Below are positions 7,662 through 14,975 of a stretch of DNA of 64,000 bases, one piece after another (within the stretch, counting starts at the first letter, position 1; the number at the start of each line of letters is the position of its first letter). The DNA is from Paenibacillus silvae (GTDB taxonomy: Bacteria > Bacillota > Bacilli > Paenibacillales > Paenibacillaceae). The notes below the pieces were generated by a model. That model was not told the origin of the DNA. It saw only the letters and a list, made by a program, of their open reading frames with translations, and ran no database searches. A program made the translations under genes and the position numbers. The stretch lies in NCBI RefSeq assembly GCF_014639235.1, contig NZ_BMFU01000001.1, forward strand, positions 620,001-684,000, written 5' to 3'.

Positions 7662-7730
7662 GGACGAGTGGGGATCGAACCCACGACCCTTACCCTGTCA
7701 AGATAATGCTCTCCCGCTGAGCTATCGCCC
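7662..7730 (-). tRNA. tRNA-Val(GAC)-like gene, degenerate acceptor stem
   Basis: D arm (GCTC/GAGC), anticodon arm with loop TTGACAG (anticodon GAC), five-base variable loop and T arm (GTGGG/CCCAC with TTCGATC) all fold. The acceptor stem forms only six pairs (GGGCGA with TCGTCC, one G-T), residues 7 and 66 seem missing, and no CCA is encoded. It may be a poorly functioning or decayed tRNA brought in by the island. Confidence 0.55.
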
Positions 7731-7879
7731 TTCATTAGTTCAACTATGATATCGAATTAAGTAACAGTATCATACCAAGTAAACGCGTTCATTGTCAATC
7801 ATTAATTTGGTTTTAAATCATCCATATTGGAGAACAATAATGGAAAGATTACGATATTCCGCATGAGGAGAATGTATAA

Positions 7880-8164
7880 ATGATGATCAAACAAAGTGCT
7901 AACAAATCGCTTGATAGAAGTCATAACAATAAACACCATAATAAATGCTGGAAGCTCACTGCTGCTAATATAGCAGTTTTAATCGTTCTCTCCTTTGCCT
8001 TAACTGGTTGCGGGCTGGAACGGGACGAGCATACGGTACAATTTCAGCAAATGCAACAACCGAACCAACAAAATGAATCGTTGCCCGTCTGGATGGACGT
8101 TTACTCCAAATCTGTGAATCAAGAGGTCTATTCACCTCAGGGTAAAAGTGAATTTTTGCCTTGA
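7880..8164 (+). CDS. Small putative lipoprotein
   Basis: Ninety-four residues from the ATG at 7880 (second ATG at 7883), preceded by GAGGAG. The first 30 residues are hydrophilic and Asn/His/Lys-rich. A hydrophobic stretch follows (NIAVLIVLSFALTGC) that ends in the lipobox LTGC, so Cys44 would be lipidated and the mature part anchored outside the membrane. The mature part is short and Gln-rich (QFQQMQQPNQQ) with no known domain. The long n-region is unusual for a lipoprotein; a start further inside is possible. I do not recognise the family. Confidence 0.6.
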   Translation: MMIKQSANKSLDRSHNNKHHNKCWKLTAANIAVLIVLSFALTGCGLERDEHTVQFQQMQQPNQQNESLPVWMDVYSKSVNQEVYSPQGKSEFLP

Positions 8165-8240
8165 ATAACAGAATAAATTCGATATGAGCCCTATACCAGA
8201 GCGCCGTTTTTTTGGTATCTTACGGGTCAAAAATAAATTC

Positions 8241-8354
8241 TCACTCTTCTTCGTCCCATTTGCGTGAGTATGCCTTCTTGGTCACATAGTATAACAAAGC
8301 GATCATTCCCGCTGACATCAGCAATGTAATTGTCATAATAGCCGCCATTCCCAT
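8241..8354 (-). CDS. 37-residue single-span membrane protein
   Basis: ATG at 8354 with GGGGGAGG about eight bases upstream. Residues about 3-24 form one hydrophobic helix (MAAIMTITLLMSAGMIALLYY) and the tail is charged (VTKKAYSRKWDEEE), which places the C-terminus in the cytoplasm. The strong ribosome binding site and clean helix-plus-charged-tail design argue for a real miniprotein. Its function is unknown. It is divergent from the GNAT gene at 8470. Confidence 0.6.
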   Translation of the reverse strand: MGMAAIMTITLLMSAGMIALLYYVTKKAYSRKWDEEE

Positions 8355-8469
8355 GATTCATCCTCCCCCAAAGTCCCAATATGTACCAGACTTAACTATA
8401 CAGGAAAAGCATTTTTTTGTATAATGCAGTCTGAACTTGTGCGCATGGAGCAGAAAGAAGGAATTGAAT

Positions 8470-8913
8470 TTGGCAGCGGAGATTAGTTATGTAACGACAG
8501 AAGAAGAACTGAAGCAGGCACTTGGAATTCGCCGTCAGGTTTTTGTGATTGAGCAGCAAGTGCCCGAAGAACTTGAAATCGATCAATACGATTTGATCAG
8601 TCCTGATGTGCATCATGTACTGCTGTACAAAGACGGACAGGCTGTTGCCACAGGTCGTCTGATCTATTACAGCAAGGATACCGCCAAAATGCAGCGCATT
8701 GCTGTACTGGAATCTTACCGTTCATTCGGGTACGGGCGTGTGCTTCTGTTAGCGATGGAGGAGCTTGCCCGTGAGCTTGGATTAACCTATTCGCTGCTGG
8801 ATGCCCAGTGTCAGGCACAAAAATTTTACGATAAACTCGGGTATGAAGTGATCTCGGAGGAGCCTTTTTATGATGCCGATATTCTGCACGTTCGTATGAG
8901 AAAAAGTCTGTAG
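8470..8913 (+). CDS. GNAT-family N-acetyltransferase (YjcF/ElaA-like)
   Basis: I prefer the TTG at 8470 because AAGAAGG lies eight bases upstream; the frame is open to 8437. About 147 residues with a single GNAT fold. ALGIRRQVFVIEQQVP is typical of the ElaA/YjcF branch. The acetyl-CoA binding motif is MQRIAVLESYRSFGYGRVLL (R/Q-x-x-G-x-G/A variant RSFGYG). The C-terminal part is LLDAQCQAQKFYDKLGYEVISEEP. It transfers acetyl from acetyl-CoA to an unknown amine. It stands alone, with DUF3892 downstream. Confidence 0.85.
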   Translation: MAAEISYVTTEEELKQALGIRRQVFVIEQQVPEELEIDQYDLISPDVHHVLLYKDGQAVATGRLIYYSKDTAKMQRIAVLESYRSFGYGRVLLLAMEELARELGLTYSLLDAQCQAQKFYDKLGYEVISEEPFYDADILHVRMRKSL

Positions 8914-9059
8914 TCTCGCAGCAAAACTTAACATCACTGGCACTACATAGAGATAGCACAGCTATACTCGAAATGTTGCAGTACATGCATATTTCTCACC
9001 AGTTCGGACAGGATAACAGAGTAACCTATTCCCATTTGGTCATAGAAGGAGAGTGTGAC

Positions 9060-9299
9060 ATGATGGATCAGACAACACGCGAGACGTTCACAGCAGTGCA
9101 GAAAAATGGTGACGGTGACTTAACCGCCTTCCAAACCTCAACAGGCCGTGTCCTGGACTATCAGCAAGCGCTGAACGAGGTGAAGGCCGGAGCTATTGCT
9201 GGTGTCAATGTGTTCAAAGGCAAAGACGGAGAGATGTACATTCGCGGCGATGCCGACGGTGATCCGACGAACAATCTGGACCAGCTTCCGACTTTCTAA
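9060..9299 (+). CDS. DUF3892-family protein
   Basis: ATG at 9060 after AAGGAGA; 79 residues. The sequence FTAVQKNGDGDLTAFQTSTGRVLDY...ALNEVKAGAIAGVNVFKGKDGEMYIRG has the short alternating strands of DUF3892, a small Firmicutes family of unknown function. An acidic DADGD segment near the end is Ca-loop-like but isolated. A clear terminator follows, so it is the last gene of its transcript. Confidence 0.7.
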   Translation: MMDQTTRETFTAVQKNGDGDLTAFQTSTGRVLDYQQALNEVKAGAIAGVNVFKGKDGEMYIRGDADGDPTNNLDQLPTF

Positions 9300-9324
9300 C
9301 AGATACGATGCATTCCACATACAG

Positions 9325-9351
9325 CGCCAATCCTTACGGATTGGCGTTTTT
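9325..9351 (+). terminator. Rho-independent terminator
   Basis: CGCCAATCC-ttac-GGATTGGCG followed by T5, 25 bases after the DUF3892 stop. Confidence 0.9.
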
Positions 9352-9421
9352 GCTGTGTCATTGATGCCCGTTGTGTCTTGGCCGCATCTTATGCCATCTA
9401 TCTCTCCGCTCCAATCGCCAA

Positions 9422-9703
9422 TTAATATTCGGTAAAATATTTCACCGCACTGCCGGCTGGCTGGGCTTTACGCACAGGCCCTGGCTCCTGCTCCCATGCC
9501 TGCAAAATCTGGATGTTCTCCAGTGAGGACGGGTTCCCCCATGCGATGTAACCTTTCCGTTCAAGCTCCAGCAGCGACTCCCGAATCTGGACGCGGCTGC
9601 GGCCTGTCTTGTTCTCCAGTTCATCCATTCGTGGAATTCGCCGCTGCTGTCCTGCATAGTTAACGATGATTCGTAAAATTTTCCGTTCAAAATCGTTCAG
9701 CAT
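9422..9703 (-). CDS. Winged-helix DNA-binding protein
   Basis: Ninety-three residues. Residues 1-60 form a compact winged helix: MLNDFERKILRIIVNY, then IPRMDELENKTGRSRVQIRESLLELERKGYI, with the recognition helix around SRVQIRESL as in LexA/GntR-type folds. The last 30 residues (Gln/Pro/Ala-rich) are probably disordered. The start ATG lies inside the 3' end of the upstream gene (17-base overlap) and has GGAGAG, so the two are translationally coupled. It is likely a transcription regulator; no effector domain is present. Confidence 0.7.
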   Translation of the reverse strand: MLNDFERKILRIIVNYAGQQRRIPRMDELENKTGRSRVQIRESLLELERKGYIAWGNPSSLENIQILQAWEQEPGPVRKAQPAGSAVKYFTEY

Positions 9704-9914
9704 GCTTCAACTCTCCTCTCCGATTCTGTTCGGTTACAGGACGCCATGCCAGAATGTTTTGCTCCAGAAAGGTCCGGGGTGCACCCTCTTTGCCATCCGC
9801 TGCACGAATTCTCCCGCCGCGCATACTGTTAATTCGAATCTGCCGCTGTGTAATCTGTCCCGCACGATCCATATACACAAGCTCCACCATCTGGCCAACA
9901 TATTTTCCTAGCAT
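9687..9914 (-). CDS. Small WYL-like protein coupled to the winged-helix gene
   Basis: I chose ATG 9914 (GGAGG seven bases upstream) over 9920, giving 75 residues. The pattern VELVYMDRAGQITQRQIRI...GRIRAADGKEGAPRTFLEQNILAWRPV resembles the strand-rich core of a WYL ligand-binding domain, where a tyrosine in VxYxD precedes a ligand or DNA-context strand. Together with the overlapping winged-helix ORF this could be a split HTH plus WYL regulator, the reverse order of the usual fusion. The assignment is tentative. Confidence 0.5.
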   Translation of the reverse strand: MLGKYVGQMVELVYMDRAGQITQRQIRINSMRGGRIRAADGKEGAPRTFLEQNILAWRPVTEQNRRGELKHAERF

Positions 9915-10004
9915 AATCATCCCTCCAACAAGAACATTCGTTTGTATTCATTATTATATGCGAACATAAGTTCTTTATTCAATAACAAAAAAAGGAATTT
10001 AACA

Positions 10005-10048
10005 AAATAAAAAACCAGACTTGCTCTGTTAGAAACAGGCATCTGGTT
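10005..10048 (-). terminator. Terminator of the DUF3889 gene
   Basis: On the minus strand AACCAGA, with an inner CCTGTTT/AACAG pairing, closes on TCTGGTT and runs into a T-rich tract. Confidence 0.7.
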
Positions 10049-10066
10049 CTTCATTTCTCCAAGCGA

Positions 10067-10396
10067 TTAGCGGCGATCAGATTCGGAAAATTGTACTTTT
10101 TTCAACTGCTGCGTATTCGGATTAAAATCCACATGCACATATACAGCAAATTGCTTGCCGTCCTTGGCACGAACCCACAGCTTGAACTGCTCTCTGGACT
10201 CACTGGCGCTAAGGGACGAACGGCCAATGTGTTTGTAATCCAAAATGTCTACATTGTACTTGGTTTGAGTCTCCTTCACCGCAATAATTCCCCACTTCGC
10301 ATAATCGGGGAGTGTGTCCCCGGTTGCGGAAACGGTTGTTGTGATGCCTGCCAAGCCAAGCATAAGTGTTAATATCGTGATTGCCAGCACTCTCAT
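10067..10396 (-). CDS. Secreted DUF3889-family protein
   Basis: ATG 10396 is preferred (AGGGAG nine bases upstream, directly before a signal peptide MRVLAITILTLMLGLAG...VSA); the frame is open further upstream but without support. The mature part of about 80 residues reads YAKWGIIAVKETQTKYNVDILDYKHIGR, then KLWVRAKDGKQFAVYVHVDFNPNTQQLKKV, which fits DUF3889, a secreted Bacillales family related in shape to PepSY-like domains. The role is unknown. It is monocistronic, with its own terminator. Confidence 0.75.
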   Translation of the reverse strand: MRVLAITILTLMLGLAGITTTVSATGDTLPDYAKWGIIAVKETQTKYNVDILDYKHIGRSSLSASESREQFKLWVRAKDGKQFAVYVHVDFNPNTQQLKKVQFSESDRR

Positions 10397-10808
10397 GGGT
10401 TTCACTCCCTGGGAACAATGTGTTGCTGATATCGTGCCCTTTTGCATTGCATTTTACACCCACATTCGAAATATCCAGACTGCCGGCCACAGCCAAAATG
10501 GAACAAGCTGCATCAGCTTATCCAGCGGCTCCATTGCCAAACAATCGCGCTTCCGGATACTAAATAACTTGTCTGATTGTACATAAATATTGCGAATATG
10601 GAAATACCAAACTATAGAGTGGTTAAGCCTGCTGCCGATCCGAAAAGAACTCTGAATGCAAGTTAATCACACATTGCTTTAGACCCATTTCACTACTTAT
10701 CTGTTTAATAAAACCATTAACCGTGTAATGGACTTTGACTGACTGATCAAGCTGAACCAACGTGCACCCGAGTCTTCTTCACCCCATATTCGAGGAGGTT
10801 ATATCTGC
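10397..10808. other. Intergenic region upstream of the catalase
   Basis: About 410 bases between divergent genes. The only clear structure is an 18-base inverted repeat, CCATTA and TAATGG at 10714-10731, about 80 bases before the catalase start, a possible regulator site. The catalase ribosome binding site is GAGGAGG. No small gene is convincing. Confidence 0.35.
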
Positions 10809-11711
10809 ATGTTCAAACGTCTGGATGAAATTCTGATTGAGATTCCCAACGTCGAAAAGCCTGATCCCAACGCAGCTGCGGCTGTACAGGAATTGCTTGG
10901 TGGTAAATTCGGAGAGATGTCCACCCTGAACAACTACCTCTATCAGTCCTTTAATTTTCGCTCCAAGGAAAAATTGAAACCCTTCTACGATCTCGTGATG
11001 AGCATCACGGCCGAAGAGTTAGGACATGTTGAACTGGTATCCCACGGCATTAACCATTGTCTCAGAGGGTCTACCGAATATAAAGAGCCTGATCAGACGC
11101 CGCTAGGCTCCGTGAAGGATGCTCGGCTGTCGTATCATTTCCTGGCAGGTGCACAAGGTGCGATACCTTTTGATTCCATGGGCAATCCATGGACAGGTGC
11201 CAACGTCTTCAACAGTGGCAATCTGGTGGAGGATCTGCTGCATAATTTCTTCCTCGAATGTGGAGCCCGCACACACAAGATGAAAGTTTACGAAATGACC
11301 GATCATCCCGCCGCTCGCGAAGTTGTCGGTTTCCTGCTCGTACGCGGGGGTGTGCACGTGGTGGCGTATGCCAAAGCGATAGAAATTGCAACAGGTGTCA
11401 ATGTGACCAAGCTGATTCCCATCCCTTCACTCGACAACAAAGCCTTCAACGAGGCGCGTAAGTACGAAGAAAAAGGCGTCCACACCAAGCTGTACACTTA
11501 CAGTGACAAAGACTTCAATGCCATCGGCCAGATCTGGAAGGGAACACATCCCGAAGACGGACAACCTCTAGAGGTTATTCAGGGCATCCCTCAAGGCTTT
11601 CCCATTCCCGAAGCTCCAGCGGTGGAGGAGGAATTTGCCCCAGGCATCTCACATGAGGATTTCAAAGAGATTGCACGTCGTCTGAAAATGGCGGGAAATA
11701 TTACGGATTAA
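10809..11711 (+). CDS. Manganese catalase
   Basis: Three hundred residues; dismutates hydrogen peroxide with a dinuclear Mn centre in a ferritin-like four-helix bundle. Ligand candidates visible in order are Glu36 (GGKFGEMSTL), Glu70 and His73 (TAEELGH), Glu150 (NFFLECGART) and His183 (RGGVHVVAY), a spacing matching characterised manganese catalases. The C-terminal 60 residues are the usual extended tail. In spore formers this family includes coat-associated catalases, so a spore or stationary-phase role is possible. GAGGAGG precedes the ATG; a terminator follows. It appears monocistronic. Confidence 0.93.
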   Translation: MFKRLDEILIEIPNVEKPDPNAAAAVQELLGGKFGEMSTLNNYLYQSFNFRSKEKLKPFYDLVMSITAEELGHVELVSHGINHCLRGSTEYKEPDQTPLGSVKDARLSYHFLAGAQGAIPFDSMGNPWTGANVFNSGNLVEDLLHNFFLECGARTHKMKVYEMTDHPAAREVVGFLLVRGGVHVVAYAKAIEIATGVNVTKLIPIPSLDNKAFNEARKYEEKGVHTKLYTYSDKDFNAIGQIWKGTHPEDGQPLEVIQGIPQGFPIPEAPAVEEEFAPGISHEDFKEIARRLKMAGNITD

Positions 11712-11721
11712 AGAGCAGGTT

Positions 11722-11771
11722 AAAGCCCTCGCCCCAACTGCTTCAATGCAGAAAAGGTCTGAGGGCTTTGT
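11722..11771 (+). terminator. Terminator of the catalase gene
   Basis: AAAGCCCTC pairs with GAGGGCTTT across a 30-base loop, followed by a short T-containing tail. Confidence 0.6.
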
Positions 11772-11884
11772 TATAATAAATTTATGTTCAATTTTATGAT
11801 GTAAAATAAGTATGTTTTGCGCATGTGATTTACCCAAGAAGTTTGCTGTAAAAGTAAACCTGATCTCTGCTCATGTCGTTAAGC

Positions 11885-12178
11885 TTAGTTAAACTCTGAC
11901 ACCGATTCCTCACGCTGACTCATGACTTCAATAAGCATGTTGGCACCCAGACGAAAACCTTGTACAAACGCAGCTTCCGTATGCATGCCCTCACATCTCC
12001 CCCACAAGTCAAATAACTGTTCAAGCTCAAGAAATTCATTCTCGCTCAAACGATTCTTCCATTGCTCAGTCAGAGCTGCAATCTGCCGCCCTAACACTTG
12101 GTATTCAGGATGTGTCGGCATCATCATCTCATCCGGGCGAAGTCGTCCGTTATATAATGCTTCTAATATCGAATTCAT
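11885..12178 (-). CDS. DUF6809-type helical protein
   Basis: Ninety-seven residues after a strong GGAGG. The sequence is all-helical and acidic: MNSILEALYNGRLRPDE, then a helix (EYQVLGRQIAALTEQWKNRLSENE), then LEQLFDLWGRCEGMHTEAAFVQGFRLGANMLIEVM. The E...FxxGFRLG...M signature matches DUF6809, a small Firmicutes family of unknown function often found near mobile DNA. It is isolated on the minus strand and shows no membrane segment or catalytic motif. Confidence 0.6.
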   Translation of the reverse strand: MNSILEALYNGRLRPDEMMMPTHPEYQVLGRQIAALTEQWKNRLSENEFLELEQLFDLWGRCEGMHTEAAFVQGFRLGANMLIEVMSQREESVSEFN

Positions 12179-12209
12179 ATATCCTCCTGTATATCTATTC
12201 GCACTCGAC

Positions 12210-12325
12210 TTGAATGAGCGTTCTGCACATGGTAGGATATTTATGCAGTCGCTCGTTCGTAGTGATTGCGGGATAGGAAGCAGCGTTGTTCTTTGTGGGA
12301 CGAGCGCTGCTTCTTTTTATTTTTG
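12210..12325 (+). ncRNA. Candidate small RNA with promoter and intrinsic terminator
   Basis: Between two minus-strand genes the plus strand has TTGAAT, 17 bases, TAGGAT (12210-12238). About 40 bases later a strong hairpin GAAGCAGCG/CGCTGCTTC (12277-12313) is followed by a T-rich run, while no U run exists on the minus side. This would give an RNA of about 80 nt from about 12245. CGCTCGT near its 5' end can pair with ACGAGCG in the terminator loop, an alternative fold. No ORF fits. Confidence 0.35.
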
Positions 12326-12496
12326 GAGCTCCTCGTAAATCTTCTCAATCCCTTTGCGAACGATTGCAGATCGGTTCGTATTCAGCTTCTCAGCCGCAGC
12401 ATCCAGCTTACTAAGAATTTCCTCATCGACACGGATCTCAATCGTCTTGCTCTTGGGATTATCAGATTTAGGACGCCCCATCTTTTTGGAGGACAT
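12317..12496 (-). CDS. Ribbon-helix-helix repressor (CopG/Arc type)
   Basis: ATG 12496 after AAAGGAGGTGG gives 59 residues. MSSKKMGRPKSDNPKSK is a basic arm; KTIEIRVDEEILSKLDAAAEKLNTNRSAIVRKGIEKIYEEL is the ribbon-helix-helix core: a beta strand with alternating residues (TIEIRV), helix A, then the turn Thr-Asn-Arg-Ser and helix B. Such dimers bind inverted half-sites. A 42-bp perfect palindrome covers its own promoter, so it is probably autoregulated. There is no partner toxin gene beside it; it could be an antitoxin-like orphan or a chromosomal repressor. Confidence 0.8.
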   Translation of the reverse strand: MSSKKMGRPKSDNPKSKTIEIRVDEEILSKLDAAAEKLNTNRSAIVRKGIEKIYEELQK

Positions 12497-12507
12497 CGCT
12501 CCACCTC

Positions 12508-12549
12508 CTTTTTGTCCTGACAATAATATATTATTGTCAGGACAAAAAG
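12508..12549. promoter_or_regulatory. 42-bp perfect palindrome, candidate operator of the RHH repressor
   Basis: Bases 12508-12549 are perfectly self-complementary. Each half contains TTGTC-CT-GACAA, itself an imperfect palindrome, so there are four GACAA half-sites. It overlaps the -10 and spacer of the promoter and touches the ribosome binding site of the RHH gene. Confidence 0.6.
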
Positions 12550-12553
12550 TCAA
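12525..12553 (-). promoter_or_regulatory. Sigma-A promoter of the RHH gene
   Basis: Minus strand: -35 TTGACT at 12548-12553, 17-base spacer, -10 TATATT at 12525-12530. The spacer and -10 are inside the palindrome. Confidence 0.65.
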
Positions 12554-12633
12554 TGTAAATGTAAAACGCTAACAAAGAATCTGCTTTCATGACATACAAA
12601 AAAGACGATCCAGCAACACTCGCCGGAAGCCCT

Positions 12634-12957
12634 CTACTTCTCTCTGCTCCTCTGCCACAAGTACCTTCCCCATACGCCAACAACTCCGCACAGCAAAAGC
12701 ACACAGTACGCCCAGGCAAACAGCATGGCAAGCCCTAACCCGATGTTGGCGTCCAGACGCTCATCAGTCATGTACGTATACAATGCAAATATAAGCGGCA
12801 CAGCGCCCACGATAAAAAGTCCTATAAACGAGCCAGCAAAGCTGCGAGAATCGGAGGACGTGTTATGTCCCTTCAATTTACGAATCCCTAAAAATAACAG
12901 CCACAAAATTAAAATAAAACCGAGACAGGTGAGTAAAATTTTAGTCATATCTGACAT
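12634..12957 (-). CDS. Small integral membrane protein
   Basis: One hundred and seven residues, GGAGG eight bases before ATG 12957. Three hydrophobic helices are visible: about 7-24 (ILLTCLGFILILWLLFLGI), about 42-60 (AGSFIGLFIVGAVPLIFALY) and about 72-95 (LGLAMLFAWAYCVLLLCGVVGV). The loop after helix 1 is polar and the C-terminus is basic (WQRSREK). I do not recognise the family and no catalytic residues stand out. It is convergent with nothing and lies just upstream, on the other side, of the iron-transport cluster. Confidence 0.6.
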   Translation of the reverse strand: MSDMTKILLTCLGFILILWLLFLGIRKLKGHNTSSDSRSFAGSFIGLFIVGAVPLIFALYTYMTDERLDANIGLGLAMLFAWAYCVLLLCGVVGVWGRYLWQRSREK

Positions 12958-13133
12958 GTCATTTACCTCCTAACGCTCCACATTCTCCAGACGATATGCC
13001 TGAAAACTTTTCAATCATTCATGATCCTATCATACACTCCAGCCATAGCCTTGCCCACCATTACCCAATTCTGCCCAGCGTGATCTTGCCATCTTTACCT
13101 CCTTTATATACCAAAGCCCTTTTCTCCAAAATA

Positions 13134-13186
13134 AAAAGACCACCGCCCCGACTTCCTTCCAAGTCATGGACGATGGTTATATTTCC
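13134..13186 (-). terminator. Terminator of the iron transport cluster
   Basis: On the minus strand an ACCATCG...GACTT arm folds on AAGTC...CGGTGGT and is followed by CTTTTTATTTT, 25 bases after the ABC exporter stop. Confidence 0.65.
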
Positions 13187-13209
13187 CCTACTATTTCAGC
13201 TCGCTTCGC

Positions 13210-14925
13210 CTACGCACCAAATTGCGCATAGTGCAGGCGACTATAAATGCCGCCAGAAGCGAGCAGTTCATCGTGACGTCCCTGCTCCGTGATACCTTGC
13301 TCGGCCACGACCACGATGCGGTCTGCGTTTTTGATCGTCGCCAGTCTGTGGGCAATGACAAGTGTAGTACGGCCTTCGGACAGCTCCGCGAGCGATTGCT
13401 GAATCGCCGCTTCCGTCTCGGTATCAAGTGCGGAGGTTGCTTCATCCAGAATCAGAATTGGCGGATTTTTCAGGAACATGCGTGCAATCGACAAACGCTG
13501 CTTCTGTCCTCCAGACAGCTTCACGCCGCGTTCCCCAATGAGCGTATCCAGTCCATCCGGCATCGACAGGATTAAAGATTCCATCTGAGCCCGACGAGCA
13601 GCCATCCAGATTTCTTCTTCCGAAGCATCCAGCTTGCCGTAGGCAATATTCTCCCGAATTGTACCATCGAAGAGGAATACATCCTGCTGCACGATCCCGA
13701 TCTGACTGCGCAAGGAATCCAGTGTCATGTGCTGAATATCCTGGCCATCAATCGTGATGCGCCCTTCCAGCACATCATAGAATCGCGGCAGCAGGCTGCA
13801 TAACGTTGTTTTCCCCGCACCGGACGGACCAACAAGAGCCACCGTTTCCCCGGCACGGATACTCAGATCAATCCCTTGAAGCACACGCTCCTGATCCGAA
13901 TAACCGAAAGTCACCTGCTCATATTGAATATCTCCACGTAGATGGGATACCGCAACGGCGTTAGGACGGTCTTTGACGTCTGGCTCCATATCCAGCAGGT
14001 CCGTATAACGTTTGAACCCTGCAATGCCTTTTGGATATGTCTCAATGACCGAATTAATCTTCTGAATCGGTGTCAGGAATACGTTGGACAACATAATAAA
14101 CGCGATAAACTCACCATAGGTCATACTGCCGTTAATGACAAACCACGTGCCGCATACGAGTACAAATAATGATACCAGCTTCATCAGCACGTAACTGATG
14201 GAAGAGTTCCACGCCATAATTTTGTACGCAATCAGCTTGGTTTGACGGAAACGGCCATTGTTTACAGCGAATTGTGCTTTTTCATGCTCTTCATTCGCAA
14301 AAGCCTGAACAACACGAATACCTGTAATATTGTTCTCTACACGAGCGTTGAAATCTGCAATGTCCCCAAACATTCGGCTGAAGGCCTTGGACATTTTGTT
14401 CCCAAAATACAAGGAGAGATAGATAATAAGCGGCACAATGATAAACGTCAGGATCGCCAGATTCCCGTTAATGCTCATCATAATGCTGAATGCACCCACG
14501 AGTGTCATGACCGCAATAAATACATCCTCCGGACCGTGATGGGCAATCTCTCCGATATCCATCAGATCATTGGTCATGCGGGATACCAGGTGCCCCGTCT
14601 TTGTGTTGTCAAAATAACGGAAGGACAGCTTCTGCACATGGTTAAACAGATTTTTACGCATATCCGTTTCGATATTGATGCCCAGCTTGTGTCCCCAATA
14701 GGTCACAACATAGTTCAGAAACGCATTGAGCAGGTAGATGCCGAGCAGCACTACACATGCCCATAAAATCCAGTCCCAGCGTCCGCCTGGCAGCAGGTCA
14801 TCTACTACCCGGTTCACAGCTAGCGGAAAGGCCAGCTCCAGCAACGCGACCAAAATTGCACAGGTGAAATCGAGAATAAACAGTTTTTTGTATGGCCTGT
14901 AATAGGCAAAAAAACGACGAAGCAT
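13210..14925 (-). CDS. ABC exporter, fused membrane and ATPase domains
   Basis: Half-transporter of 571 residues, a homodimeric type IV exporter by architecture. Residues 1-310 hold six membrane helices (FILDFTCAILVALLELAF through FIMLSNVFL). Residues about 335-571 form the ATPase: Walker A GPSGAGKTT, Q loop IVQQDVFLF, signature LSGGQKQR, Walker B ILILDEAT, D loop SALDTET and switch His in IAHRLATI. It starts 50 bases after the second siderophore permease on the same strand and shares its terminator, so it belongs to the Fur-box-preceded cluster. Siderophore export or iron-chelate processing is a reasonable guess; lipid or drug export cannot be excluded. Confidence 0.85.
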   Translation of the reverse strand: MLRRFFAYYRPYKKLFILDFTCAILVALLELAFPLAVNRVVDDLLPGGRWDWILWACVVLLGIYLLNAFLNYVVTYWGHKLGINIETDMRKNLFNHVQKLSFRYFDNTKTGHLVSRMTNDLMDIGEIAHHGPEDVFIAVMTLVGAFSIMMSINGNLAILTFIIVPLIIYLSLYFGNKMSKAFSRMFGDIADFNARVENNITGIRVVQAFANEEHEKAQFAVNNGRFRQTKLIAYKIMAWNSSISYVLMKLVSLFVLVCGTWFVINGSMTYGEFIAFIMLSNVFLTPIQKINSVIETYPKGIAGFKRYTDLLDMEPDVKDRPNAVAVSHLRGDIQYEQVTFGYSDQERVLQGIDLSIRAGETVALVGPSGAGKTTLCSLLPRFYDVLEGRITIDGQDIQHMTLDSLRSQIGIVQQDVFLFDGTIRENIAYGKLDASEEEIWMAARRAQMESLILSMPDGLDTLIGERGVKLSGGQKQRLSIARMFLKNPPILILDEATSALDTETEAAIQQSLAELSEGRTTLVIAHRLATIKNADRIVVVAEQGITEQGRHDELLASGGIYSRLHYAQFGA

Positions 14926-14975
14926 GAACCAAGTTCCCCCTTACGGCAATCCTCCGTCAAGATGATGATTACCTT

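Noticed and set aside
12996..13292. Plus-strand 98-codon frame
   Set aside because: It overlaps the ABC exporter end and its terminator; Pro/Ser/His composition is not protein-like.
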